In this document: in pieces, positions 13,101 through 28,100 of the stretch
How positions within the stretch are numbered: the first letter of the stretch is position 1
Layout: each line of letters opens with the position of its first letter
Assembly (NCBI GenBank): GCA_963971305.1
Contig: OZ020307.1
Location: forward strand, 16,071,501 to 16,135,500
Direction of reading: 5' to 3'
DNA from: Arcuatula senhousia
Lineage: Eukaryota; Mollusca; Bivalvia; Mytilida; Mytilidae
DNA length: 64,000 nt
The notes under the pieces: model-generated
The model's input: the letters and a program-made list of their open reading frames with translations, nothing else
The model's database searches: none
Told to the model about the DNA's origin: nothing
Program-made: the position numbers and the translations under genes

Positions 13101-16100
13101 GTTAATATAACATCAAAACAAATATTGCAGTTGATACAAGAATGTACATAGTACAGAAATCATTCTTCTTCATTTGCTATTTCCAGCGCGTGTATGCCAG
13201 GATATATTCCTGTTTTGTGTGGTACAGTTCAAAACATAACAAGGAACAATGCATAATATTACTTCACATTGATATGCACGCTCATGTCCAGGAATTTTAC
13301 GCTTTTGTTCTACTGCAGACTAAATTTCTTGTTCAGCAGGGTTACACACAACACATTGTCTCGAAACAGTGCGTCCATTTGGTGATATTTTATGGGGAAA
13401 ATGCCTTCCAGAAAGTCTTTAAAGTTGAAGAGAGGATCATGCATTCAGCCACTTTTCTATTTATGTCTTTACACTCAATCAACTGACTGATAAGTTTTCT
13501 TCGGAAAATTCTTTGGAGCATTGGTGTTCCTTCGTTAACATTTTCCTTGTAAAGTATGTAGGCATTCAATGTTGCAAGGCTGCAAACGTGAAAAAATACT
13601 TTCTTTCACCACTTGAGTGTTTTTATCAACACCCTGCCATAAGATACCATTTGATCAGTCCTGGATATAGAAATAAGAAAATCAAATACTTTCATTATAA
13701 ATACAAAAAAACATGTCAGAGAATTAAGTGTCAAAAATCAGACACATCCTAATGCACACATGCGGCTTCATATATTGATGAATCAACAAATAACATAATA
13801 ATCCATGTTCTTTAGTGCATGTAATATAAGCAGGTATTTTGAACATATGAATATGTCTTTGTAAAAATATATAATTACCAACCAATAAAGTCATTTTGAG
13901 CTAATAGAATGTGTTATTATTGAGAATGGAAAGCTTAAATAAATGTACATCATGTAAAAAGTTTCATGATGAAGTGACAACCTTAACCTACATGTGATGC
14001 ATATAGTTACATTTATGCAAAGACTGAAAAACTAACATGTCAACACCTCCTTTCAGCTTATTGTACTCTGTGACAAGTTTTGGATGAGAAATCTCTTCCC
14101 CAATGGTTGGATCAGGTTTACCAATACCTGAAATCATATGTTAAAGGCAATCTTAAAGTATTTTTTTTTTAAAGTCTAGTGTAGAAGTGAAATTGCCAGC
14201 AAATTCATGGTACAATTGTTTTTTTTATCAATTGTAACTGTGTTATAACTTGGTCAACTCAGAATAAAGTAGCTTATATGTGTTTAAATCTTGAATTCCT
14301 GAGACAGAAATATAAGCATCGTACTATGTACATGTACGAATAAGAATATACTACGTTAATGTACAAATGTATATATGGTACATGAATTTGTGTGTGTATG
14401 TATTTTTTTTTTTTTATCAGAAGTTATCACAGTTTAAATAGTTACACTTACAAACATGTACATGTACTGTTTTTTTAAAAAGATTTATGAAAAAAATGTA
14501 CGTCAAAATATGAATTTTACTAACCAATAAATTCAGATGAAGAGACTGTGGTAAGCACCATAACAACTTTGCTATTATGGTATTTAGTTTACACTAAGAA
14601 TTCCAGAGTTTGCAACAACTGAAGTCTACTTTGCGAGGTACAACAGCTTTTATAAGTTGAGGAATGCCTTTCTGATTAGATCGAACAGTTCCAGTTGTAC
14701 CAACACCTACATGTAGTTCCCATAAGTCTTGAAATAGCTGAGGAGATGTGTAATAGTTTTCAAATACAGGATATGTCCTCGTCCATAAAAGCTACTTAGT
14801 AAGTCCATGGTTAGGTCATAAGTTGATCTATTTTGATTTAATTGGTGGTGAGGAAGATTTCCCAGTATAAAGTCAAAAGCTAGAACAGAAGCCATTCGTT
14901 GCATCACAAATCATATAAGCCTGTCATGGTTGTAAACTCAAAAGGTTAGTTGCCTCTCCATGGTACCATTCCATCCAGTGCCAGCTGATGATATGGGTAA
15001 TAGGCATGTATGAAACTTGACACGATTTGCTTAAAGATGTCTCCAAGTTTGAACAATGGGTTATAATTGGCAAGTCCACGGGGTATATAGAAGTTGTTGT
15101 CATTTAGATGGAGGAAAGTTAAAATCAGTAAAAATCCTAGAAGTTGTTGTCATTTAGATGGAGGAAAGTTAAAATCAGTAAAAATCTATCTCTTGCCATA
15201 CAGTATCCAAAGAATGGTGTACTTGTGATAGGATACCAATAGTCTGTGACATCAATCTGGGAAACCAGTCCCATAGCTAGAATCAGGACAATGAAAACTC
15301 TTATTTCATTTTACAGTTGTGTTTACCCATTTTCTAAATCTTTACTTCAAAGATAATTGACCGTCTACAGGATACTGCTCTGCGTATCTTTATGTTTCAA
15401 CTGATATTTTCTCATAGGTGGATTCATCAATAAAGAGCTTGATATAATCCATGGATGAGTTCCGATCATTTACATCTTTCAGCATCCGAGCTTCAGTGTT
15501 GAAGTCTGACTGTAAAGAACACGTGGTAAAGAAGGGTGTTCCAGGTCTCCTAATTGCCACTCCTGATCTTCCTCGACGTCATTTTCAACAATCTCATCAT
15601 TATCATTGTTTACTTCATTAACTTCGAACCTTTCAAATTCTTCCTCGGTATCATTATCATTAAACAATTCAAAGAAATCTGTGTATCCTTCTAGATAATT
15701 TACTTCGGCAGCCATGTTGTTTCCAATGTAAATTATGAAACAGCGCCATCTATTTTCCGTATTTTGTTCTGCCGAATTTCATTCAAATTTAAGTATTAGA
15801 ATTATTTTCTACTCAAATCTATCAACTATTTATTTAAATTATTTATTCGTTTTGTGAATGGGTATAACGATTTTTTCTAGACCGCGTAAATTAGCCAATT
15901 TTCTGAAGATTGGTGAAGCGTAAATATAGATTGCCGGCGCAAAATCGAAAGTAGATTTTTTTCTCGATTTGGGGACTGATCTCGGTTTTATTTGACACTT
16001 TTCTAAATTTTACCAAGAATGAAAAGATTTTCATAAATTTATTTCAGTAAAATATCGAATCAGTTGATCCGATTGTTTTAAATCAACGGGGATATTCAAT

Positions 16101-19100
16101 TACGAACCTCGGGTATTAATTTTTAGATCTAGGGAATTTCCAACACCACGTGACATAAAAATATTTATAAAAAGACAATTATATATTTTGTTTATATTAT
16201 TACTTGACTTTTCAGTGAATTTTTTTTTGAAACAACGTGAGAAATTTTCTCACGTTGTTTCAAAAAAAAATTCACTGAAAAGTCAAGTAATAATAATGTT
16301 CTTGATTCCTATATGGATTAAATTTCAACAAGACATGTCTTTCCTTCAAAATCCAAAACTTTCGTGACCATGTTCTATTTTTAGTACAAGCCCGGATATA
16401 TCCGGGCTCAGCACTGAGCAATTGGAGGGTGGATCCCGGATATATCCGGGCTCAGCATGGCAAGGGTTAAAATAGAAGTGCATGGCAAAGTATTGTAATT
16501 TTTGTTCTATTTATTCTATACAATGAAATTGATAAAAGAAATTCAGCTGTTACATTTTTGCTTTCTGATCGAGTTCAATACTAAGTCCTTTTGATAAAAG
16601 TCTTATTCTGGTCACAAAAACTTGTAAAAAAATTCATATAAATTTCTTATTCAAAGTTAACAACAGTGTTTTATTCAACAATCAAACTCATTCCAAACTG
16701 TTGAATGATACATGTACACAGTACATGTAGTTGAATAAACCTGTGTTTTTTTTTCTAGTTGTAGTGTTTTGTTGACTTAGAATATGTTATGTAAATATTA
16801 AATAAAATCTAATGCTTTTTTTTTTGCAATTTGAATGACAGCAAATGTGCTTTGAAGAAAAAATGTATCTGATATGAAGATGCTTACTAATCTCTCTAAT
16901 GTAGAATCTTTTTCTGTAACATTAAGTTTAAGGTTTTGTAGTTCTAACTGTAAAGATCTGAGTTCTTCATCTTTTTTACCATCATCTATGGCAGGACTAG
17001 GTGCTGAAAATAGTTGAAACCATATTATGTTGTACTTATTTAAAATCAACTGAGTAAAAGCTTCAATTTTTCTGTGGAATGCCTTCTTCTATTCATCATA
17101 CTTGTCTGTCACTGTTGTAACAAGTGAAATATATAAGAAATAATTCATGGCTGCCTGTGGTTAATGGGAAATTTTAACATGGGTTGCCATTGTTTTCTTT
17201 AATATTTAGCCCTGAGCACAGCAGTTAAAACAAAAGAAAACAATGGATACTAATATAAAAACAGACTATAAACCAAAGGCAGCCATGAATTATTTCTAAT
17301 CTAATATATAATTTTTGGGCCTATTCTGTGACAAAATGTCAACCATTTATATTTTGGGGGGGGGGGGGGGGTGCACAATATACATTATTATGTTGCTGGT
17401 TTTAATGTTCAAGTCACCTCTCCATGGTCAGGAATAAACAAAATGTTCAATTTTAACATTAAAAGCTAGCTTACCTTTTTGAGCTTTTAAAAGAGCATTT
17501 TTATCTTTTAATGACTGAATCAATTCCCTCATTTCTGACATTTCCTTTTCTTGAGAACTACATTTAACTTGTAAGTCTTTAAAATCTGCCCTCATTTCGT
17601 TCAGCTGTTGGTCCTGTAAGCAAAGGACAATATACAAAATGAAACAAAAAATCCAGAACCAATCACCTTCCTTGGGATGTTATGGGACCCCACCCAGATG
17701 CTGTGTGGCAATGATTAGGAGTTGCTGAGAAAACTGTTACTAAAATTTCTTATCCCCCCACTGCTCAACATGCACCATTTTCATGATTTTATAACCTGGA
17801 TTTTTCACACTGTGAAATCTGGCAAAAAATTGCTGATGGATACTGAATATTTCATGTGGAAACCAGAACCATATGCTATAAATTCTACATTTTAATTTCA
17901 GTCACAAGGTTTAAACAGCAGAGTCATGTTACAGAATTAGGTTATGATATCTTTATATAATTAATACAAAGTTTAACTATGATGTTTGAAAGTGCTTTTG
18001 TAGTTTTTTTTATATGGCATGTGACGTGAAGTAGTTATGATGACTTATAATCACTGTTCAAATTTAATATATAAATATTTTTTTATATGATATGTCTGAC
18101 TGTCTGTCAAATTATGCAGTGGAACACTATATGTTGATATGATTAAGTTTTCAATACAATTAGTTTACATAAAGAATATCCCATGTCCATGTTTTTTTTA
18201 ATATATTTTTTACATCATTAAGTTTCACCTTTTTGAGCATTTCATGAAGTCACCTTATGTTCAAATTCCTCCATTCAATTGTTTTACTTCAAGATTTAAC
18301 AAGAGTTTTTTTTCACATTGAAATATTCTAGATACCCTTTGAAAATATAGGAAATTAAAATATAAGCTTCTTACTTGTTCTTGAATTAAATCTTTATACT
18401 GGTTGACTACTTTTTCATGTTCCTGCATGCTTGCCATCTTTTTCTTATTTTCTGCCATAAATGCCTCGGACGACACTGCCTTTAATACATCAGCTGAAAA
18501 AATGTATAACTTTTGATATCAGTTACCACTTGGATAAATTTTGTATTTAAAACAGATGACACACCTTTGTTTGTAATAAATTATTTCATAATGTCAGGTT
18601 TTTTTTTCATTTTTATCAACTTTATGTTCTTTTTCATGCATGAAATAGTAAACACACAATAATCTGAATTTGCTGTCAAATGAAATTATGATACTATGTG
18701 ATCTTAAGGATGGTCACTCCTGATTTTTTTTAATTTCAAAGATTTTATGATTAGATATGGAAATGATAGATAATGATCCACTTAATCAAACGACAGGTCC
18801 ATGTGCTCGTTTTCGAGATATATGGCATCAAGAATTTTGCAGGAAATCAGACTCCTCTAGATTTTACATAACTTTAACATTTTGAGGTTTTTTATCTTAA
18901 ATACCATGGAGTTGTATCAAGTATTTAAAAAATAAACTGTTAACACAGAGACATGTCTCGCCTGTCGCAACTGGACACAGTATAAAATGAAGTAAAAATC
19001 CTCCTTAAACTGATCTTAACTAATGCTTAAGCAGATGCATACCAAATATAAATGGTGAACCATAACTGCTTTATAAAAAACACTCGTGACATAAGTAAAA

Positions 19101-22100
19101 AGTTAAAAAGTGTAAAATCTCAAAGTCAGTAGACTGTGACTGCAGGATCATACAGATAAAATACTTTTGAAATTGATCTGTACTGATGCTTATGCAATTG
19201 CATACCCAATATCAATGATGTACCATAACTGCTTCATGTTAAACAGACATAAGAAAAAAGGTTAACCTCGGCCAAATCGGTGTAAAATTTCAGTCAGTAG
19301 ACTGTGACTGCAGAAGCATACAATTGAAATGCTTTTGAAATTGATCTGTACTAATGCTAATGCAAGTGCATACCCAATATCAATGGTGAACCATAACTGC
19401 TTCATGTTAAACAGACTTAAGAAAAAAGGTTAACCTCTGCCAAATCAGTGTAAAATTTCAAAGTCAGTAGACCGTGACTGCAGGAGCATACAGGTGAAAT
19501 CCTTTTAAAACTGATCTGTACTGATGCTGATGCAACTGCATACCAAATATCAATGGTGTAACATAACTGCTTCATGTTAAACAGACTTAAGAACAAGAGG
19601 CTCCCAGGAGCCTGAATCGCTCACCTGGTCTTAATGTCAACCCTTTGAAGACTTTTGTAGAGCTAACTGAGCTGAATGTTTAAGCAATAAAAAACTTTTC
19701 TCTATCTGCAATAGTTTTCATCCCAAAAAAAACACTATTTTTCACCTTTAAAGGGCCATAACCCCTTAAAGGGGTCATCTGACAACTTCGACCCTAAAAA
19801 GACTTTTGTAGAGCTAATTAAGCTGAACATTTAAGCAAGCAACATCTTTTCTCTATCTGCAAAAGTTTTCTTTCTTTAGGCCAAAAACACTATTTTTTGC
19901 CTTTAAGGGGCCATAACCACTATAAAGGGTCATCTGGCAATTGACCCTATGGAAACTTTTGTAGAGCTAAATGAGCTGAACATTTAAGCAAGCAACAACT
20001 TTTCTCTATCTGCAACAGTTTTCATTCCATAGGCCAAAACACTATTTTTTGCCTTTAAGGGGCTGTAACCCCTATAGGGGGTCATCTGACAACTTCGACC
20101 ATATAGAGACTTGTGTAGAGCTAAATGAGCTCGTCATTTAAGCAAGCAACAGCTTTTCTCTATCTGCAATAGTTTTCATTCTATGGGCCAAAAACACTAT
20201 TTTTTGCCTTTAAGGGGCCATAACCCCTATAAGGGGTCATCTGACAACTTTGACCCTATGGAGGCTTATGTAGAGCTAAACGAGCTGAACATTTAAGCAA
20301 GCAACAGCTTTTCTTTATCTGCAATAGTTTTCATTCTATAGGCCAAAAACTCTATTTTTTGCCTTTAAGGGGCCATAACCCCTATAAGGGGTCATCTGAC
20401 AACTTTGACCCTATGGAGACTTTTGTAGAGTTAAATGAGCTGAACATTTAAGCAAGCAACAGCTTCTCTCTATCTGCAATAGTTTTCATTCCAAAGGTTA
20501 AAAACATGAAAAAATGCTATTTTTCACCTTTAAGGGGCCGTAACTCCCATAAGGGGTCATCTGACAACTTCGACACAATGGAGACTTTTGTAGAGCTTTT
20601 GATGCTGAAGCTGTAGCGTGGCATCAGATTTCATCTATCTCTTATACTTTTTGATTTACAAGCCAAAAACAGTAGTCTGACCCCCCTGGTCTATTTTTAG
20701 CAACGGCGGCCATGTTTTTCGACGAATCAAAAATCCCCACATCAGTTCTGTGGGGGATACCCTAAAGTACCACCAGACCAAATTTGGTTTGAATCTGTGC
20801 AGCCGTTTCAGAGGAGAAGAAGTTTGAAGAAAAGTTAACGACGACGGACGACGACGACGACGACGACGACGACGGACGCCAAGTGATGGCAATAGCTCAC
20901 ATGGCCTTTGGCCAGGTGAGCTAAAAAAGGTTAACCTCGGCCAAATCAGTGTAAAATTTCAAAGTCAGTAGACCGTGACTGCAGGAGCATACAGGTGAAA
21001 TCCTTTTAAAACTGATCTGTACTGATGCTGATGCAACTGCATACCAAATATCAATGGTGTAACATAACTGCTTCATGTTAAACAGACTTAAGAAAAAAGG
21101 TTAACCTCGGCCAAATCAGTGTAAAATTTCAAAGTCAGTAGACCGTGACTGCAGGAGCATACAGGTGAAATCCTTTTAAAACTGATCTGTACTGATGCTG
21201 ATGCAACTGCATACCAAATATCAATGGTGTAACATAACTAGTTCACACAAAACAGACTTAAGCAAAAACTTTAACCAATTGTGGACGCCGCCGCCGCCGC
21301 CGTCGCCGCCGGAATCACCATACCTAAGTCTCGCCTTTTGCGACATTCGTCGCAGGCGAGACAAAAACCTCATATGTTTGATTTTTAAGGTCTACATAAT
21401 CAGAAAATGTCACAAAAAGTAGGAGTCAGTGTGCAAAAAATTTCTTCAGTATTTAAAGGTATAATCTAGAGGAAAAAACTCTCTGAAACATGAAGAGTGA
21501 CCATCCTTAATTAAAGAAATGTGAGAATAAATTTGTATCATGCAACATACAGTCATGCTGCATTAACAATAAGATTATCTTCTATTTAATATAGCACTGG
21601 TGCAAAGGTTAAATATTCATAAAGAACATTAACTGATTTACAGTGCTAAAACATGTAGTTCAGTTCCAGATATATAATTGTCAGTCTGATCATCAATTTA
21701 TGATGAATAATTTCCAATCTTGCAATATATCGATTTTTAATTGTTTACACCTCTTGCATAAATGATCAAATAATTTTTAAAGAAAAATTACAATTGACAT
21801 AGTCAAATAATAAACAGACAAACAAGCTTTTATAACATAACAAAAGTTTGCATAATAGTGTATGAAACTAAATCATATGTATAATAACTTTATACTTACA
21901 TTCTAAACTTTTAAACATGCTGGTAAATTCATAATCAAATATAACATCACTAGCTTGTTTACAGTTTAAGTGGGGTTTCTTAGCAGCTTTGGTGTAACTT
22001 TCAAACTTTGGTACTTGTGTCAATTTATCTGTAAATGTTTCTAATCCTATTCGACGTTCTATTATTTGCCTCAAGGATGCCCTAAAAAGAAAGCAAAGTT

Positions 22101-25100
22101 TTTTGTTTACTTTACAAACAACAAAAGAAAACATGCATTTTCCCAATAAACTGCACATTTTTTTAAAATAATTCAGTAAGCTGTTAGCTCTACTACTTTA
22201 ATGGCCAGTGAGTGTTGTGCCAAACATTTTAAAAGTAAAAAATACAACATAAAACATCTCAAATTTGAGATTTCCTTAAATGTCCTCAACTCAAATATTG
22301 ACCAATGCAATTGCAAGAAATCTCAGATGAGGAATGATAGTCATTTCTATTATATATGCACCTTAATATTCCTGACAATTATAGTCCTGTGAGCTGACCA
22401 TGCAACCAAAAAAAAAATTGTCAAAAAGCTATCTTATATACTGTAGAAGCAGAGATATTCATGAGGTATTACATTTAGTTTATTTCTTGGCTAAGAAAAA
22501 TCCTATGAATTCAAAATATTTAGGTTCAGAGTGTATATCAAAATTAGTAATCCAAGTAAATTTGTCCCCACCAGTTCAGTTTTGTTATCTTGACCACAAA
22601 ATTTTATCCCTACTAATTAATACTTATACAGTATGTATTGCTGTGATGCCATCATTTTGTGACACTTCTTTATCACTGTGTATCATTGACACCGGAAATT
22701 GCATACTAACGAAGCGTAAAAACTATGATGATATGGCTGACTGGGTCAGATTTTTTGTCATTTATGCGCTTCTTATGGCATGAAGCTAAGATTTAACGTG
22801 AATTCCAGATTCTTAAGACGTTTAAGAACTTGTTTCTCTTCATTTTGGTTATAAAAAATAGTTTTTCCATGTAAAAATATACGCAATTAGGGTGAGGTAG
22901 TACCTGTCAAAAGTAGCACTCATAGTTTCAAAGTGCTAAAATCGTTCATTTAAGAGCTGCTTCGTTGTGACTTCCATCGAATATTAACAGGTTTAGTCAT
23001 AAATAAATGAATGCCAACCGAATCTGCTAAAGAAATGCTCTTTTTTCATCTATTTTTAAGAAAATATATTTTGATCGGTGTACGGCGAATTGCGTAGAAC
23101 TGTACGGCGTATTGAAAATAAACAACTTTCCCAGTGTACGGCATCTTGCACTATTGGTTTATAAAAAATGCGTGTTTTGCATGTGATAATCACAATTTTA
23201 CAAAAAAAGACCTCTTTTGATAACGTATATACGGACCGGAGGTAAAATATCTACCAGGAAATAGAAACCTTCAGGATCTTTACTAGTCATAATAATTCTA
23301 AAAGCTGTATTTTACTTTCTGGAATCGTGCAGAAAGAAGAGCTTCTCCGTTATAATCATCTGCTTAAAATCTAGAGCTTACAAATCTGAAATTTTGAAGA
23401 AGATCTACAAGTAGCGTTTCAGCTCAGCAGCTGTGGTGTCCACCCACTTGCGAAATCTGGAATGCTGCTTAAGGTTTTGGTTGGCATTTAGATACTGGCT
23501 TGCATAGCGATTTGTTTCAGTGGCCATTTCATCAAAATCATTATCATTGACAAATAGGTTGAAATATTGCAAAGGAGTTGCATTGTCAGGAATGTGTGGC
23601 CTCCTGCCAGGATTTTGGGAAAACTGGGGTGTTTCATGAAGAGCGGGACGTCTACCATTTGTCCAGTTGTCAGCATCAAACAAGTCATTTCTATCATTTA
23701 AATCAGTATTGTTCTCGTCATTGTCACTTTCATCTGAAAATCCTTCAAATTGCTCTTCATTTTCACTGTCAGTGTCAGCAAATATTTCGTATATGTTTTG
23801 ATCATCAGAAGCCATGGCAGAGGCCATGATAGAATGAAAGAAAATCAACCACCCCCCTTTTTAAAGATTTCAGTGGACAGACAGTGAAAATGATGAAGAA
23901 AACGTCGAAAAAATATTTAATAGTAACAAATATTTATCATGTTTGGTTGCCTTTATGTTAAATATTAGTAATAAACACGATTTTTATATAGAAAGCAGAC
24001 GACACGAAAAATATTATCTACCGGTGCAAGTCACGTTTTACTTCCGGCTAAATACCCTAAATGCGAGTCGGTTTTTGCAAAGTTTAGCCAATGACAACAT
24101 ATTTCGACATTACCAATCTTATATTCTATACCAAGAAAACCCTATTTATTTATTATGCTATTCAAAACTTTACTAGTAGTCGTGGGAATCAAGATTTATT
24201 TCTGCTGAAAATCGCTGTCTGTGTGTCCATTGTTGATCTTCTTTCGGAACGCCTCATTTTTAGTAATCTCCATTTCCCGGTTGATTGAAAATGATTTTTA
24301 AAAACGTATTTTAAGACCACAAAACGATGAATTAGTTTAATTTTGATTTTAGATATTAGTAAAATACCCTTTTAAAAGTTAAATATGTTTTTATTTAAAA
24401 GAAAGTTGTTTTACGAGGCTTTCACTATTTTTAGATTCATGACTCATGTGGAAAGGGAAATAACCTTGCGGGGTCATAAAATGCAATAAAAATGTGGCCT
24501 GTGGTAGGCATGTGGTGGCCTGTTGTGGCCTGTGGTAGCATGTGGTGGCCTGTGGTAAAATTTGCGCAGCGATTTTTCGTAAAAAACATTTAAAACCACC
24601 TGAAACTTGTTGTTTTCAATAATATAAATTAATATTCTTTAGTTTTCTGTTATCAGAATTTAAAAAGATGGGCGATTTTTTACAAAACATTGATTGATCT
24701 ATTTGTGGTTATTTTTAGAAAAAAATGTGTCACACAAAGGGGTTTTCCACGTTTGTAATCGTAAATAAAACTTTAGGAAGACTGTCGACTGATCATAATT
24801 GGATCAAAAAGTAATCTACAATCATACTTAAATGGGTTCATATCAATAATAATCAATATGAAAGACACAGAACAGTCTTAGACCGTTTTGTAATGAAATG
24901 CGCTCAAACCCGTCTATAGACGGGACCCGCACTGAGAACGACGTCATCAATCCCGTCTAAAGACGGGAGCCGCATGGTAAGGGTTAAAAGTTTTGTATGC
25001 ATAACTCAATGAGTAAAAGTTATACACTTGTGAGGAGCAATATTTGAAACAAAATAATTGGAAGGCTGAAAATCATATTAAAGTGTTATCTAAATAAGAG

Positions 25101-28100
25101 ACAACTTCGACCAAAACCACCAATCGGTATGGTACGGCATGATCACAGGCGTTTGGGTCCAGGATTTTATTTTTATCTATTGCGTTTAGATAAAAAAAAA
25201 TCTGACCCTCGCTATAATACCATGATAGACCTGTATATTAAATATACAGATCTATGATAATATTATTTCCACGTGGAAATAGTATAGAGACGAGATGAAT
25301 TTTTTTATATACACGTTATTTATAATAAAATAGAATCCTGGACCCAAACGCCTGTGCATTTAGGGGGTGTATCTGAACATGCAAAACTCAAAGACGTGAA
25401 GCGTTGGTGTGTGGATTGAGCGGTGTCGTCGTTTGTTTAGTCCTTGTTCCAAGAAATTGAAAGAGAATGTAAATTTGGCAGTGACACGAATTATTTATTG
25501 ATGAGCCAAACATGTTTTCTGGTTGCTATTAGAAAAAAACGCAGCTTGTCATCAATACAAGAATTGTGTGCATAGATAGACAAATACGGTCCATACACTG
25601 CCAAACATAAAATTTTGCTTTTTAAAATTATAGCACAGAGTGCACGTCAACATTTATAGTATTTTTATACTAGTATGCTAAATTTGCACAATTCAAGAAT
25701 TAACCTCTTGTCTTTTCCATAATATTTATAAGTCAGTATTTCTTGCAGGAAAATCACCTATACCGAAAAGGGAAATAAAGCAAGAAATTACTTTTGCATG
25801 TGTGACATGGTGGGTGTTTCCTGCTAAGCAAAAGGCGTTTAATCTTCATTTGATCCTGGCTAAATGAGTCAAAATGTTCCGGTTTAGTCCTTTTAAAAGT
25901 GTTTTTGATGAACTCTTGTACACTTGACTAGTGTCTATGTCACGCTATTATGACGTTTACTGTATGATTTAATCGCGAAGTCAATTTTTCTAAGTGAAGA
26001 GGTTTCACAGAGGCTGGACAGAAGTTGTTTATTTGTTTTTCCACATGCAAGACATATTCAGAAATGTTTAAGCAATATATACAGTATGCGATATCTACAA
26101 GAGTGACCCGCCTTTTATATATATCAGCAGAAGCATCAATAACCATACGACAGCCGTGCAGCAACCGAGCAATGAACGTACGTTTTATGAAAGGTATATA
26201 TGTGGCTGCCTAACGAAAAACGCAACACATCAAAAGGCTATTACAAGGTTTTCGTAGAAGAGTCGCATGGCAAATGCTCAACTTGACCTTCAAATGGAAT
26301 CGACAGAGCGTAAGTCGATCGTATGATTAGCTTAGTACTATCATGCGACCTTAACAATGCTTTAAAAATCGTTGTAACAAAATGGGCAAGTTGAAAACAC
26401 GTGTATGCAGTTTATTGCAGTGACTTGCAGACTGTCCTGTGACAATGAAAATTCGTACAAACGGCTTGTTGACAACAGGGTATCAGCAATATTTCCATTC
26501 GAGATCATCGTCGACAGTTGACACTGACACTGTCGACACGGCTGTTTTATGGCTAAAGTGAACTAGGCTTAAAATATGACTTATTCTTGTATACTTGATG
26601 GTTTTTTGCAGTGGTCTTAATATATTTTACCTTCTATTTATCCAAAGGGCGAGTTTACTTGTAGTTTACCACCTTTTTATACCCCCCTCTTCTTCGTGGG
26701 GGTATACTGGTTTACCTCTGTTTGGCCGGATTTCACGGAGTAAATAATCTGGGTGATAAAATGGCGAATGTCGGGCATGCAGACAGGAAAAGTTTTTCGT
26801 TAGTTTTCTAAGCCACTACTGATCAGAGCATCTTGATATGTGGTATTGTTTTCCATAACGCTGGATTCGATTTCAGGTCCCTCTTTCTCCTACTTTCTGT
26901 TTACAAACTCAGTTCGTTTTATGGTAGAAAACAATTGTCTCAGCAACTACATGTACTTATTACAACCTTTAGATATTTGGTATACAGCATCATTGTGGGC
27001 CCACACCACTTGGTATTTGATTCAGGTCTGTCGTTCATATACTTTCAGTTTACTGACAGGGATCAAAAATTCAACTTAAAAGGAGAGGGGGCTTGGTGCT
27101 TTCATGCAAAAGTATTCTGGATAATTCTTTATAAAAAAAATATAGAATAATACTTATACATGTATTGTAAAAAAAATATTTTGTCGAGACAGCTTTAAAC
27201 TAGATAATGTGTCTATGAGCCACAGGATGGCCCTCCCGTTCTTGAAATATCATGACCCTCAATGTGTATTAACTGGGATATGGACCTTTACCAAGAAATT
27301 GATCAAAAGTGTTCATGTGTAAAATATAGGTCGCGGTGACCTTATTTCTGATGGGTGGTGCCATGTACCAAGACTCATGGAGAAGTGAAATATTATTGAC
27401 CCCTAACATGTAGTATTCAAGATATGGACCTTAACAAAGAACTTAACCAAAGTCATTCATGCGTAAAATATAGATCACAGTGATTTCATTTCTAGTGGAC
27501 GGTGTCACTTTACCCAAGACACATCTAGTGGTGAAATATCATTGACCCCCAACATCTAGTATCCAAGTTATGGACCTTAACCAAGAACTTAACCGAAGTC
27601 GTTCATGCATAAAATATAGATCACAGTGACCTAATTTTTATTGGGTGGTTTCATGTTACCCAAGACACATCTAGCACTGGTGAAATACCATTGACCATCA
27701 ACATGTAGTATCTGAGATATGGACCTTAACCAAGAACTTAACCAAGTTCATTCATGCGTAAAATATAGGTCACAGTGACCTAATTTCTAGTGGGTGGTGT
27801 CACCTTACCTAAGACACATCAATCTAGTAGTGAAATATCATTGACCCCCAACATCTAGTATCCAAGTTATGGACCTTAACCAAGAACTTAACCGAAGTCA
27901 TTCATGCGTAAAATATAGGTCACAGTGACTTAATTTCTAGTGGGTGGTGTCACCTTACCTAAGACACATCTATTGACCCCCAACATCTAGTATCCAAGTT
28001 ATGGACCTTAACCAAGAACTTAACCGAAGTCATTCATGCGTAAAATATAGGTCACAGTGACCTAATTTCTAGTGGGTGGTGTCACCTTACCTAAGACACA

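Larger units (their letters stand above)
12541..16466 (-). mobile_element. Decayed piggyBac DNA transposon, TTAA-flanked
   Basis: TTAA duplications lie at 12537-12540 and 16467-16470. Terminal inverted repeats read CCCTTGCCGTGCTG (left) and CCCTTGCCATGCTG (right, reverse strand). The 3926-bp element lies in the USO1 intron between exons 19 and 20 and carries a broken transposase on the minus strand. The right end has two copies of CCCGGATATATCCGGG. A 101-bp perfect palindrome lies between the transposase start and the right end. The TTAA pair and the transposase domain agree on the family. Confidence 0.93.
18704..21510. mobile_element. TTAA-bounded composite element with 170-bp satellite
   Basis: The ends read TTAAGGATGGTCACTC on both strands (18704 and, reversed, 21510), compatible with a TTAA duplication plus a 12-bp inverted repeat. 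Inside are about five 170-bp units (19127, 19295, 19465, 20966 and 21136) and an unrelated 1.33-kb insertion that splits one unit. No transposase was seen. It lies in USO1 intron 16. The piggyBac-like assignment rests only on TTAA and is tentative. Confidence 0.65.

Noticed and set aside
13142..13752. Two plus-strand open frames of 114 and 79 codons
   Set aside because: They lie opposite the Cys-rich end of the piggyBac transposase and show no family of their own.
14040..14132. Exon-like minus-strand segment inside the USO1 intron, with an AG acceptor
   Set aside because: Its translation (PKLVTEYNKLKGGVDM) is the piggyBac transposase GGVD block and it lies between the TTAA-bounded ends.
22400..22783. 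127-codon plus-strand open frame
   Set aside because: It is AT-rich, has no motif, and its end runs into the 735-bp repeat.
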